A DNA stretch of 64,000 bases from Arenibacter algicola (GCF_018860365.1 NZ_JAHKPO010000014.1:620001-684000), one strand, 5' to 3'; shown: positions 52,809 to 62,147, numbered from the stretch's first letter. The notes: generated by a model not told the origin, from the sequence alone. Numbers and translations are program-made.

Positions 52809-54866
52809 TTAGCTAAAATCCATCCCAGAGGACAAGTCAATCTTATTTGGTGAAGCGGCATCACTGACCTTTCCAAATTTGTGTTCAACAACTAATTGTT
52901 CCACTAAGTTATCAGGAAGGTCATTAAGGAAATACGTATCGGCATCGTCGGTCTTGGAATCCTTAATGATCGGTATTGCCCGCTGGTGCACCGCAGAAAT
53001 TGAGGCTGTATTTCGGGTTAGAATCAATCTGTTCTTTGCACGTGTCATGGCAACATATAGAACGCGTCTATCTTCTTCGATTTCAGCAAGATTATCCAAT
53101 GACCATGCTGATGGAAATGCTTTTGGGGATACGTTTAACACAATACAGACATCCGCCTCCAAGCCTTTGGCTGAATGGATAGTTGATATAATAACATGGT
53201 CTTTGTTCTCTGCAGTAATTAGCTTAGACTCACTAAGAACATTCATACCGTTCATATTTTCAGAATTATCTAGAAGACCTTCTCCAATAAACTCGCCAAG
53301 GGTCGGATAACTTTTTGCCAGTAATTTAAGAACTGGAAAATCCCCTCTCCTTTTTTCGTTCCAATCACGCCTATATCGAAATGCCAGACCTAACGACATT
53401 GCTTCATATGCGGTATCTACCATTTCACCTACATCGCTTTTGGATTTTATCGATTCGTAAAGCTTGGCTATTTTGCTACCATCCACTCCTGGCATGGCAT
53501 TTTGAAGAATATTCGGAATATCATCCTTTTCAACATTTTCTATGACCTGTTGAAGTATTCGCGATGCCCGAACTTCCCCGACTCCCTCTTGAAAGGTCAA
53601 AAACCGCATCCATGCAATTTCGTCATATGGATTATTTACAATTCGTAGCAGAGAGACCAAATCTTTGATATGCGCGGCCTGCATGAACTTACGCCCACCA
53701 TAGGTGACATATGGAATCTTCCTTCGAATGAAAACGGCCTGAAGTGATTTGGAGTAATATTGAGACCGGGCCAATACCAAATGGTCAGAGAATGTGCGGT
53801 CCTGATGTGTGAAATTATTTAATATCTCGTCTGCAACCCAATTGGCCTCTTGCCATTCGTCACTAACATTTACAAGCCGTGGCAACTCTCCAGAACCGCG
53901 AATCGATTGTAATTTCTTATCATAGTTTATCGGAGACTTTTCCAATAACCAATTGGATATATCTAAAATCTCCTGAGTAGAGCGATAGTTTTTTTCCAAT
54001 TTGTAGACCTCGGAATCCGGGACCCTTTCCTTGAAAAGATGTACGTTCTTAAAATCGGCTCCACGAAAAGAATAAATAGATTGCGCATCATCACCAACAC
54101 AAAATAACTTACAAATGCTGACAAACGGGTCCAACAGCTCCCATTGTAACGGATTGGTATCCTGCATTTCATCCACTAGTAGATAATCCAAATGTTGTGC
54201 TAGAATGGTTCGCGCTTCAGGGTTAGTTCGCAACTGTGTGGAAACAACCAACAGCAGGTCATCATAATCCAGATATCGTTGTTCCCTTTTTTTAAATTGA
54301 TATGCCCTTAAAATATTTTCGACATGTGGTTTTATTGTGGAGATCTCAAAGTCGGTGTCGGCGTCCTTCTTATTCTTAAAGAGTTTAATCCGCAAACTTT
54401 CCGTTAAACTTTTTTTTGTATTTCGGGCCAAGGAATATAAATCGATAAGTTGTTGCGGTTTTATTCGAAGTTTTCCGAAATCGAGATTCTGGTTTCCACA
54501 TACCATTTTCATAATACTAAGCTGATCATCTGGGTCTATAACTGTAAACGCTGCTGCGCCGAATAAATTCGGAAAGCGCACGATCAATTGGTTGCACCAA
54601 GAATGAAAAGTAGCACCGCCTAGAGAGTTTCCATCGGATTGCGGTAATGTTGCTTTGACCCTTTCGACAATTTCGTTCGCAGCCTTTTTGGTGAATGTGA
54701 GTATCTGTATTTTCGATGGGTCTATTCCTGATTGTATAAGATATGCTGCCCGCGCAATTATAGTTTTTGTTTTTCCTGTTCCAGCACCAGCTAGTACCAG
54801 CAGATGTCCGCCATCGAATTCGACCGCTTTTCTTTGCCCATCGTTAAGTGTATCTGGAATGTTCAT
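52809..54866 (-). CDS. UvrD/PcrA-like superfamily I DNA helicase
   Basis: ATP-dependent 3'-5' DNA helicase, 685 residues. Walker A is LVLAGAGTGKTKTII (about 24-38), motif Ia ILTFTKKAANEI, Walker B LLVDEMQDTN (Met replaces the usual Phe), motif III GDDAQSIYSFRGA, motif IV LEKNYRST, motif V STIHSAKGLEADV and motif VI RRVLYVAMTRAKN. It is shorter than the housekeeping UvrD and Rep proteins (about 720-780). It starts the DNA-repair block and is transcribed away from the exonuclease gene's 5' end. A role in repair or recombination of stalled forks is inferred. Confidence 0.93.
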   Translation of the reverse strand: MNIPDTLNDGQRKAVEFDGGHLLVLAGAGTGKTKTIIARAAYLIQSGIDPSKIQILTFTKKAANEIVERVKATLPQSDGNSLGGATFHSWCNQLIVRFPNLFGAAAFTVIDPDDQLSIMKMVCGNQNLDFGKLRIKPQQLIDLYSLARNTKKSLTESLRIKLFKNKKDADTDFEISTIKPHVENILRAYQFKKREQRYLDYDDLLLVVSTQLRTNPEARTILAQHLDYLLVDEMQDTNPLQWELLDPFVSICKLFCVGDDAQSIYSFRGADFKNVHLFKERVPDSEVYKLEKNYRSTQEILDISNWLLEKSPINYDKKLQSIRGSGELPRLVNVSDEWQEANWVADEILNNFTHQDRTFSDHLVLARSQYYSKSLQAVFIRRKIPYVTYGGRKFMQAAHIKDLVSLLRIVNNPYDEIAWMRFLTFQEGVGEVRASRILQQVIENVEKDDIPNILQNAMPGVDGSKIAKLYESIKSKSDVGEMVDTAYEAMSLGLAFRYRRDWNEKRRGDFPVLKLLAKSYPTLGEFIGEGLLDNSENMNGMNVLSESKLITAENKDHVIISTIHSAKGLEADVCIVLNVSPKAFPSAWSLDNLAEIEEDRRVLYVAMTRAKNRLILTRNTASISAVHQRAIPIIKDSKTDDADTYFLNDLPDNLVEQLVVEHKFGKVSDAASPNKIDLSSGMDFS

Positions 54867-55013
54867 AGTAGTACTAAATTAAAATTACCGTTAATCATCG
54901 AATACTGGGGAGCTCTTCAAACTTAAAATTATTTGATTACACAAGATGCTCTTATAAAAAATTGTTTTAACGCAGCGAGGATAAGTATAACATTAAATTC
55001 AAGAGAAAGACCA

Positions 55014-56396
55014 TCAGTGGACAAACTCCTGTGGCACCACTAATTTAATGGATTTAGGGTTGGCATTCAAATAACTGCTAATGATACGCATGGTATGATA
55101 CGTGTTTTTTCTAGCTGTTAAGAACGTCTCCAAATCATCAAGACCTTCAATGCCCTGATCTCTGTCGAAAAAGCCGTATCCTTGATATATGCTGTCCTTG
55201 ACCAAGACAAAACTATGTTCTTCCTGCGTACGGCCTTTACAGATAATGGCATAATTATCCCTGTTCTTATGAAGCTCGGAAATAGCCCGTTTGGCTCGAA
55301 TGTTATAAATTGCCACGGACTCTTTTCCCTCGCAGACCTTGTGGCAATCTTTGATTTCATAATGGGAGCAACCCTCCTTACTGCTTTGTAGCGCAGTAAA
55401 CCGCGGACATAGGGTAAATTCCTCACAGATTTGCCTTAATCTGGCAACAGCCTCCTCACGCCTGTAAAATGTAACGGCTCCCAAATCAGCTGCGGTTTTT
55501 CTATCGATTGCAAATTGGATGATACCTTTTCTGTTTATGTAATGTATTATACAATAGGGTGCCCTTAGTTTCTTTTGAGTAACGTTGAACATCGGATAAT
55601 GGTTCTGAATCTCATCCGCTTCCAGAAGCAATGCGATAAGTTCATTTCCAGTTTCTAGAAAGTCTATGGTTGCGGTCGCTTGACAAAGGTCGTATTCCTT
55701 ATTTTTTTTATCATAGAAATGACTGAGCACCCTTTCCCTGATTCGGATGGCCTTACCTACGTATATAATCTTATCATGTCTGTTCTTAAAATAATAGACA
55801 CCAGGACGCTGCGGAAGGCCCTCTAAAATCTCCCTATCGATATTCGGAGCCAAGGTGGTCTTTCTTGAATTTAAATAAGAATCGAACACGATACCCCCGT
55901 CATCTAGGCTCATCAGACGCTGAAATAATATGACGGTAGCATCAGTATCGCCTTCGGCCCTATGTCGGTTGACGAGTGGAATTCCCAAGGTCGAACAGAG
56001 GCGTCCCAGGCTATACGATAACATTCCCGGCATTAATTTTTTCGCGAGTCGTACGGTACAGAGTCTTTGGCGACTGTAGTTATAACCTAGGTATCGAAAT
56101 TCAGAGCGTAGCACCGAATAATCAAAGGTTACATTATGCGCAACGAACACGGCATCCTCAGTAATTTCTATGATTTTTGCAGCTATCTCTTCGAAGAGTG
56201 GGGCAGTTCGTACCATATCATCATCTATTCCTGTCAGACCTGTAATGAAGTTGGGAATTCGAACTTGGGGATTTACCAATGATGTAAACTTATCCAATAT
56301 TGTGTTCTCGTTCATACGAACGATGCAAATTTCAGTAATACGATTATTTCGAATGCCCTTTCCAGCTGTCTCGATATCGACGACTACATAGTCCAT
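55014..56396 (-). CDS. DnaQ-like exonuclease fused to a GIY-YIG (UvrC/Cho-like) nuclease domain
   Basis: A 460-residue two-domain protein. Residues 1-170 are a DEDDh 3'-5' exonuclease (VVDIETAGKG with Asp7 and Glu9, VAHNVTFDYSVLRSEF, and NRHRAEGDTDA with His145 and Asp150). Residues 199-280 are a GIY-YIG endonuclease domain (PGVYYFKNRHDKIIYVGKAI). A UvrC-like C-terminal tail follows (EFTLCPRFTAL). This layout occurs as a polymerase III epsilon/UvrC fusion in Bacteroidota and Actinobacteria. It is divergent to the mutasome operon and may share its control. Confidence 0.92.
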   Translation of the reverse strand: MDYVVVDIETAGKGIRNNRITEICIVRMNENTILDKFTSLVNPQVRIPNFITGLTGIDDDMVRTAPLFEEIAAKIIEITEDAVFVAHNVTFDYSVLRSEFRYLGYNYSRQRLCTVRLAKKLMPGMLSYSLGRLCSTLGIPLVNRHRAEGDTDATVILFQRLMSLDDGGIVFDSYLNSRKTTLAPNIDREILEGLPQRPGVYYFKNRHDKIIYVGKAIRIRERVLSHFYDKKNKEYDLCQATATIDFLETGNELIALLLEADEIQNHYPMFNVTQKKLRAPYCIIHYINRKGIIQFAIDRKTAADLGAVTFYRREEAVARLRQICEEFTLCPRFTALQSSKEGCSHYEIKDCHKVCEGKESVAIYNIRAKRAISELHKNRDNYAIICKGRTQEEHSFVLVKDSIYQGYGFFDRDQGIEGLDDLETFLTARKNTYHTMRIISSYLNANPKSIKLVVPQEFVH

Positions 56397-56438
56397 TTTG
56401 TTAAAATTTTATTTCGTGCCGTAAAAATACTATAATCA

Positions 56439-56777
56439 ATGGAAATAATCCATAATTTTGGACATTTTCCAATAATTATTAAAATAGAGCAAATGGACTA
56501 TCCAAATCTGATACATTTAGAAGAAGAAATTAAGGTTTTACTTGACTATAGAATGGCGGACTACCATTATGAGCAAGTTATAGTAGAGGCTTATTATGCA
56601 ATGGATAAGACCGTGATGTGCCGCATTGAATTATATGGGTCAAAAACCACTATAACACAGCGGTTGGCCAAATATGAAGCTATGCTAACAGAGGGATTCT
56701 ATTACGAAGCAGAACAAAGGTTAATAGGTCAATTGGAGCTTAAGGAAGCCAAATATGTAATTGAAGATTATGGATAA
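56439..56777 (+). CDS. Unknown protein, first gene of the mutasome operon
   Basis: A frame of 112 residues. An internal ATG at 56493 (residue 19, MDYPNLIHLEEE) gives a 94-residue protein; this is preferred because the palindrome at 56458-56472 would otherwise lie inside the coding region. It is an acidic alpha/beta protein (EEEIKVLLDYRMADYHYEQV, MCRIELYGSKTTITQRL) with no family I recognise. It ends 6 bp before the ATG of the ImuB-like gene, so it is almost certainly co-transcribed with it. It occupies the place of imuA in other bacteria, but I see no RecA-like features. Confidence 0.65.
   Translation: MEIIHNFGHFPIIIKIEQMDYPNLIHLEEEIKVLLDYRMADYHYEQVIVEAYYAMDKTVMCRIELYGSKTTITQRLAKYEAMLTEGFYYEAEQRLIGQLELKEAKYVIEDYG
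56458..56472. promoter_or_regulatory. TTGGA-N5-TCCAA palindrome between divergent repair genes, candidate operator
   Basis: Perfect inverted repeat TTGGA CATTT TCCAA (56458-56472), flanked by AATT on both sides with a one-base offset. It lies 62 bp upstream of the start of the exonuclease gene on one side and 21 bp upstream of the ATG at 56493 on the other. TAATTTTG at 56453-56460 could be a -7 element overlapping it. A damage-response regulator site is inferred. Confidence 0.45.
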
Positions 56778-57941
56778 TTGACTATGGAAAGAGCGATAGT
56801 ACATATGGATATGCATGATTATTACATTGCATGCGAACGTTTGGCAAATTCATCCCTGAAGGGAATGCCCCTTATCATCGGGGGTGGTACGAATAGAGGG
56901 ACGGTTGCCGCCTGCTCTATAGAAGCGTCAAGGTTTGGTGTTCGGGTTTCGATGCCTACTGCTTATGCGCAAAGGTTATGTCCCAATGCGACCATACTTA
57001 AAGGGGATTATGGCTCATACACCAATAAATCAAAGGAGCTTACCGAAATAATAAAGGAACATGCCCCGGTGGTCGAGAAATCATCGATTCATTCCTTCTA
57101 TTTGGATATTACCGGAATGGACCGTTTTTTTGGCTGTTATGATTGGACAAAGGAACTCTCGGTACAGATTTCAAAAATGTCTGGCCTTGACCCTTCCTGG
57201 GCGTTGTCGGTCAATAAAACAGTTTCAAAAATTGGAGTGGTCGGCACCACTCCCAAAATGCCAAGACTTTTAAAGCAGGGAGAAGTGCAGAATTTCTTGA
57301 ATCCATTACCGATTCAAAGATTGCCCAATATTGGTGACACTACTTTCCAATTATTATCAAGAATAGGAATACGACAAATAGGTAAAGTCTCTGAAATGCC
57401 ACCGATGGTTCTACAGAAAATGCTGGGAAAAAGGGGCAATTTAATTTGGCAGCATGCAAACGGTATTGATAGTGAACCGGTAAAACCTTATTCAGAAAAG
57501 AGAGCGGTCTATCAGGAACACGATTTTGACATGGATTGTATAGATATCCAAGTTATAAAATCTCAACTAATGGCCATGGTGGAACAATTAGCTTTTAAGC
57601 TAAGACAGGATAACCTAGTGACCGCAAAGGTAATTGTCAAGGTCAAATATAACAACCTTGATACGGAAACCAAACAGTCAAAAATAGGCTACACTTCCTT
57701 GGACCATATTCTAAAAAAAGAAGTACAGCTATTATTTTTTAAATTATATCATAGAAGAATGCGCCTTGTAAAGGTCGGTGTACGCTTTTCTGATATCGTA
57801 TCGGGATCCCATCAAATCAACTTGTTTGAGGATACTAGTGAAATACTATCGTTATATCATGCATTGGATTCCATACGGAACAAATATGGCATGAATGCAG
57901 TAGGAACTTCTTCAGCCTTTCAAAATTACCGGACCAAATGA
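56778..57941 (+). CDS. ImuB-like Y-family polymerase homologue with substituted catalytic carboxylates
   Basis: A 387-residue (385 from the preferred ATG at 56784) Y-family protein. It has the DinB fold: RAIVHMDMHDYYIACERL, NRGTVAACSIEASRFGVRVSMPTAYA, NKTVSKIG, LPNIGDTTFQLLSRIGI, and a little-finger domain. In polymerase IV the catalytic block is SLDEAYLD with Asp103 and Glu104; here it is SIHSFYLD, so both become His103 and Ser104. The second Asp of the first motif (DMD) is also His11. Asp9 remains. Loss of the metal ligands is the mark of ImuB, the non-catalytic adaptor of DnaE2. QINLFED near the C-terminus is a likely beta-clamp motif. It overlaps the dnaE gene by 4 bp. Confidence 0.88.
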   Translation: MTMERAIVHMDMHDYYIACERLANSSLKGMPLIIGGGTNRGTVAACSIEASRFGVRVSMPTAYAQRLCPNATILKGDYGSYTNKSKELTEIIKEHAPVVEKSSIHSFYLDITGMDRFFGCYDWTKELSVQISKMSGLDPSWALSVNKTVSKIGVVGTTPKMPRLLKQGEVQNFLNPLPIQRLPNIGDTTFQLLSRIGIRQIGKVSEMPPMVLQKMLGKRGNLIWQHANGIDSEPVKPYSEKRAVYQEHDFDMDCIDIQVIKSQLMAMVEQLAFKLRQDNLVTAKVIVKVKYNNLDTETKQSKIGYTSLDHILKKEVQLLFFKLYHRRMRLVKVGVRFSDIVSGSHQINLFEDTSEILSLYHALDSIRNKYGMNAVGTSSAFQNYRTK

Positions 57942-60900
57942 AAATGTTTCTTAACTGCCATTCATACCATAGTCTAAGGTACGGCACAATCCCATTGGAG
58001 GAACTAGTAGACCTAGCAGCAAAAATGGGTGTGGTTACCTTGGGGCTGACCGATATCAATACGGTAACTGGTATTTACGACTTTATTCGGATGTGCGATG
58101 CAAAAAAAATTAAACCCATAGTGGGTATCGAATTTCGCAATAATGATGAAAAGCTTTATACCGGCCTTGCAAAGAACACAAAGGGAATCGCCGAACTTTG
58201 TGAATTCTTGACAAATTATAATCTCAGCGATAAGCCGCTTCCCAATATAGCCCCGAAATTTAAAAATGCATTTATAATTTATCCGCTATCCAATGCTCCA
58301 GTAAGTTTGGAAAAGAATGAATTTCTTGGTGTCAATGGATTTGAAACCACCCAATTGATTAAACCGATATATCAAAAATTACTAAGAAAAACTGTAGCGT
58401 TTCAATCCGTGACCATTCGTAGCGATGACGAATTCAAGCTTCATAAAACGCTGAGATGTATCGACCATAACATTTTGTTATCACAGTTACCGAAGGATGC
58501 CCATTGCCATCCTTCGGAGGTTATGGATACTACGCATACTCTAGAGGATCAGTTTTCTAGATATTCTGGTATTATCCGCAATGCGGAGAAGTTGGCCGAA
58601 CGCTGTAATTTCACATTCGACTTTACGGTACCTAGAAATAAAAAACTGTACACAGGCAGTAAGTCCGGGGATATGTTACTGTTGGGTCAGTTGGCCGAGG
58701 ATGGAATTGTAAGGCGTTATGGCGCAAAGAACGAGGATGCTAAAGTCCGGATGAAAAAGGAGCTTAAGGTTATAGGCGAACTTAACTTTACAGGATACTT
58801 TTTGATTACATGGGATATTATAAGATATAGTCAAAGTAGAGGATTTATGCATGTTGGACGAGGAAGCGGTGCGAATAGTATTGTAAGCTATGCCCTTGGA
58901 ATTACGGATATCTGCCCCATTGAACTTGATTTATATTTTGAGCGTTTTTTAAACGAAAATAGAAAAAGCCCTCCCGATTTTGATATAGATTGGTCTTGGC
59001 AAGAACGGGATGAAATCCTTGATTATATATTCAAGAGATTCTCTCCGGGCCACGTAGCATTCTGTGGGACAATTGTAGAATTTAAACATCGTTCTATAAT
59101 GCGTGAATTGGGCAAAGTCTATGGTCTGCAAAAAACAGAGCTGGACCAGTTGTCCAACAAGGGTTTGCAATCTGGCGGAACGGATTCGGTCGTTGATCGT
59201 GTGGCCACTCTTGGTGCTATGCTTTTGGGATTTCCAAATCAAAGAAGTATGCATGCTTGTGGTGTAATAATATCTGAAGAACCGATAACTAATTTCTCTG
59301 CCTTAGAGATAAAGCCGAAGGGCTTTCCAATCGTTCAATTTGATATGCACATTGCCGAAGATATCGGGTTCGAGAAGTTCGATATTCTAAGCCAACGAGG
59401 ATTGGGAACTATAGCCGATACAGTAGAACTGGTTAAAGAGAACAAGGGTATCAGCATTGCTATTGAACAGGTCAATTCCTTTAAGGTCGATATCCAATGC
59501 AATAGCAACCTACAAAATGGAAACACCTTAGGTTGTTTTTATATAGAAAGCCCAGCTATGCGTGGGCTTCTTAGAAGATTAAAATGTAATGATTATCAGA
59601 CCTTGGTGGCAGCTTCTAGCATTATTCGCCCAGGGGTAGCGAAAAGTGGTATGATGAAAGAGTATATTTTTCGCCACAATAACCCCAATTGCTTTGAGTA
59701 TTTCCATGAAGTATTTGAAGAGTTTTTAGGCGATACTTATGGAATAATGGTATATCAGGAGGATGTAATAAAAATCGCCCTTCATTATGGGGGTCTTGAA
59801 CCAACCTACGGAGATATTTTACGAAGAGCCATAAGTGGTAAATCGCGCTCTAAAAAAGAGATTGAAAGTTTAAAATATAAGTTCTTTGAATCCTGTAAAA
59901 AACGTGGCCATGACGAACAATTAAGTTTGGAAGTTTTTAGGCAAATCGAAAGCTTTGCGGGGTACTCCTTTTGCAAGGCACATTCCGCGTCATATGCGGT
60001 AGAAAGTTATCAAAGCCTCTACCTTAAAACCTACTACGGAATTGAATTTATGGTCTGTGCCATAAATAATGGTGGTGGTTTTTACCGTACGGAAATTTAT
60101 GTCCATGAAGCAAAGCGTTCTGGTGGTACCGTGCATGTACCTTGTGTGAACAATAGCGAACTACAGACTTGTCTGAAGGGCGAGGATATCTATCTTGGAT
60201 TCGGTCTTATAAAATCTATGGATGAAAAATTAACAGTCCAGTTGGTTGAGGAAAGAAAGGCGAATGGCGGCTTTACTTCCTTGGAAAATTTCCTATCGCG
60301 AACAGCCATCGGCGGTGAGACCTTACAAACTTTGATATTTGTTGGTGCTTTTCGGTTTACCGGTAAACCGAAAAGCGACCTTATAATTATTGCCAAAATG
60401 TTGGAATCTGGGGAGGTTTCGAAGTCACCTATGCTACTCATAGAGGAGCCAATACAAGAATATACATTTCCGGTTATGGAGCGCAATATTTTCGAGGATG
60501 CATTCGATGAAATAGAGATACTCGGATTTTCGGTATCGCTCTCTCCTTTTGAGCTCTTAAAAACAAAGTATCGCGGGGATGTAATGAACAACCAACTGCT
60601 TGATAATTATAAAAAAACGGTACGCATGTTGGCCTATCTGGTATCTACAAAGCAAGTGCCCACCATGAATGGCAACATGTATTTCGGGACCTGGATAGAC
60701 AGTAATGGGGATTACTTCGATACCGCCCATTTCGCGACCACTTTAAAAAATTATCCATTTAAAGGTGGGGGCTGCTATCTACTGCTTGGCACTGTAGAGG
60801 TCGATTTCCATTTTCCTACCGTAGTAATATCCAAGATGGAAAAAATGCCCTTTGTTCCAGACCCTCGATACGAGAACGGTAGTGATAGAGATTATAAAGT

Positions 60901-60988
60901 ACATGAGAGACTAAAAGAAGATAGGAGTATTACGCACCGAGCCCCATATCCACAGGAAATAAGTTTGCCACGTTCCAGAATGACATAA
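57938..60988 (+). CDS. dnaE2: DNA polymerase III alpha subunit, error-prone DnaE2-like
   Basis: C-family polymerase, 1016 residues, near the length of DnaE2 (about 1000-1080) and shorter than the replicative DnaE (about 1150 or more). The PHP domain begins LNCHSYHSLRYG and TLGLTDINTVTG. The catalytic centre includes HVGRGSGANSIVSYALGITDI, SPPDFDIDWSW with the two Asp residues, and FAGYSFCKAHSASYAVESYQSLYLK in the fingers. The start codon ATGA overlaps the ImuB-like stop, indicating coupled translation. It is the probable translesion polymerase of the operon; the replicative dnaE would be elsewhere. Confidence 0.92.
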   Translation: MKMFLNCHSYHSLRYGTIPLEELVDLAAKMGVVTLGLTDINTVTGIYDFIRMCDAKKIKPIVGIEFRNNDEKLYTGLAKNTKGIAELCEFLTNYNLSDKPLPNIAPKFKNAFIIYPLSNAPVSLEKNEFLGVNGFETTQLIKPIYQKLLRKTVAFQSVTIRSDDEFKLHKTLRCIDHNILLSQLPKDAHCHPSEVMDTTHTLEDQFSRYSGIIRNAEKLAERCNFTFDFTVPRNKKLYTGSKSGDMLLLGQLAEDGIVRRYGAKNEDAKVRMKKELKVIGELNFTGYFLITWDIIRYSQSRGFMHVGRGSGANSIVSYALGITDICPIELDLYFERFLNENRKSPPDFDIDWSWQERDEILDYIFKRFSPGHVAFCGTIVEFKHRSIMRELGKVYGLQKTELDQLSNKGLQSGGTDSVVDRVATLGAMLLGFPNQRSMHACGVIISEEPITNFSALEIKPKGFPIVQFDMHIAEDIGFEKFDILSQRGLGTIADTVELVKENKGISIAIEQVNSFKVDIQCNSNLQNGNTLGCFYIESPAMRGLLRRLKCNDYQTLVAASSIIRPGVAKSGMMKEYIFRHNNPNCFEYFHEVFEEFLGDTYGIMVYQEDVIKIALHYGGLEPTYGDILRRAISGKSRSKKEIESLKYKFFESCKKRGHDEQLSLEVFRQIESFAGYSFCKAHSASYAVESYQSLYLKTYYGIEFMVCAINNGGGFYRTEIYVHEAKRSGGTVHVPCVNNSELQTCLKGEDIYLGFGLIKSMDEKLTVQLVEERKANGGFTSLENFLSRTAIGGETLQTLIFVGAFRFTGKPKSDLIIIAKMLESGEVSKSPMLLIEEPIQEYTFPVMERNIFEDAFDEIEILGFSVSLSPFELLKTKYRGDVMNNQLLDNYKKTVRMLAYLVSTKQVPTMNGNMYFGTWIDSNGDYFDTAHFATTLKNYPFKGGGCYLLLGTVEVDFHFPTVVISKMEKMPFVPDPRYENGSDRDYKVHERLKEDRSITHRAPYPQEISLPRSRMT

Positions 60989-61412
60989 TTACATAGCTGG
61001 GTGAAATGTTGAGTAATTTAGAACAAGTTGCCCAGCTTATTAAACTCCAGAAAGTCAACTTGAGTAATCGGAACTTGAGAATTCTTTTCTCTAAATTTAG
61101 GTTGCGGAGTAATTTTTTTTGCTTTTAGGGCAAAGTAATCTTTCCCTTATTCCAAAACTTTTGACTTTTATGTTAGAAAATTTGTTTTAAATGTTTGTGT
61201 CTAGCAAATAACGAATTACTTCCCTTGAATAGGCCAAATGCATACAAATTCATATTCGCCAAAGTCAATTGGCCCGATTCCAAGCATCAAGGAGGAAATA
61301 TGTCTATAGCCGATCTGTAATCCTTATCACTTAAGAGGGAATCATACTCTAACCCTTAGATACTCTTTATGAACCTCAATTTATATGGTTCAAATAATAT
61401 AATTAAGCAATC
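60989..61412. other. Intergenic region, 424 bp
   Basis: Convergent spacer between the DnaE2-like gene and the small gene at 61413. AT-rich; I see no convincing terminator, RNA or small gene. Confidence 0.4.
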
Positions 61413-61676
61413 TTACTCAAATATAGGTCTAGCTTCTCTATAGATTCTCTCGAAATTAGTTTCTAGATCAGACTTAGAAAATTCTTTGGTAGGTTTAGGA
61501 AGACCCCGGTGAATGGCCTGTAATTTAAATTGCACCTTTTTGTCCTTTCCATCTGCATAGGTAATAAATTCGCCTTGTTCCAATAGAAAAAACACATCCG
61601 CTCTAATTTTCGGATTCTCCATATATCGAGGTGTTATGGGATTCACCCTATGAATGATCATATCAAATGATATCAC
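61413..61676 (-). CDS. Unknown small protein, 87 residues
   Basis: A basic protein of 87 residues: NPITPRYMENPKIRADVFFLLEQGEFITYADGKDKKVQF and IYREARPIFE. It has a mixed alpha/beta composition, no signal peptide and no family I recognise. The frame could start at ATG 61676 or at an internal ATG nearer the conserved region (MENPKIRADVF). It is divergent to the ku remnant, 159 bp away. Codon use is like its neighbours. Confidence 0.5.
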   Translation of the reverse strand: MISFDMIIHRVNPITPRYMENPKIRADVFFLLEQGEFITYADGKDKKVQFKLQAIHRGLPKPTKEFSKSDLETNFERIYREARPIFE

Positions 61677-61760
61677 TTTAAATGGGAAAATAGTGTTCTA
61701 AAGGAATCACACTTTCTTAGATTTTTTCCAAATGAGATATTAAAAAAAGTTTTTGCATCC

Positions 61761-61790
61761 TTGCTTATATTGGATAATCTGTAATTTTTG
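61761..61790 (+). promoter_or_regulatory. Candidate promoter of the ku remnant
   Basis: TTG at 61761-61763, 18-bp spacer, TAATTTTTG at 61782-61790, close to the Bacteroidota consensus TTG...TAnnTTTG with one extra T. It lies about 46 bp upstream of the ku start codon. Confidence 0.3.
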
Positions 61791-61835
61791 GATGTATAAT
61801 GGGTATTAACCCGACAAATTTATAATCTAAAAAAT

Positions 61836-62147
61836 ATGAAATCAGTTTGGAATGGTTCTGTAAGTTTTGGGCTTGTCTCGATTCCTATAAAAATGTATTC
61901 GGCATCAGAAAGTCGGGCACTAGATTTAGATATGCTCGACAAAAATGATAATGCACGAATAAGATATAAACGTGTGAACGAAATTACGGGTGAAGAAGTA
62001 GAGTGGAAAAATATTGTTAAAGGTTTTAAAAAGAATGATGCATATGTCATTTTAGAAAAGGAAGATTTTGAAAACGCAAATATCCAAAAAAGTAAGACCA
62101 TCGATATAGAAGAATTTGTGGAAGAAACGGAGGTTGCAGATAGTTAG
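61836..62147 (+). pseudogene. ku: Ku end-joining protein, N-terminal fragment
   Basis: The first about 100 residues of bacterial Ku: [21 protein letters not shown], then [40 protein letters not shown] and [15 protein letters not shown]. Full bacterial Ku is about 250-300 residues; the frame stops at TAG 62145-62147 just where the next conserved segment (YYE-PYYLEP in relatives) should begin. The DNA-ring dimerisation domain and the C-terminus are missing. No ligD is in the window. The stop falls at the junction with a truncated kinase gene, so a deletion joined the two. Confidence 0.85.

Noticed and set aside
56778-57941. Calling the Y-family gene an active DNA polymerase IV (dinB)
   Set aside because: The catalytic Asp-Glu pair is His-Ser, so an active polymerase IV is unlikely; ImuB-like adaptor is the better call.
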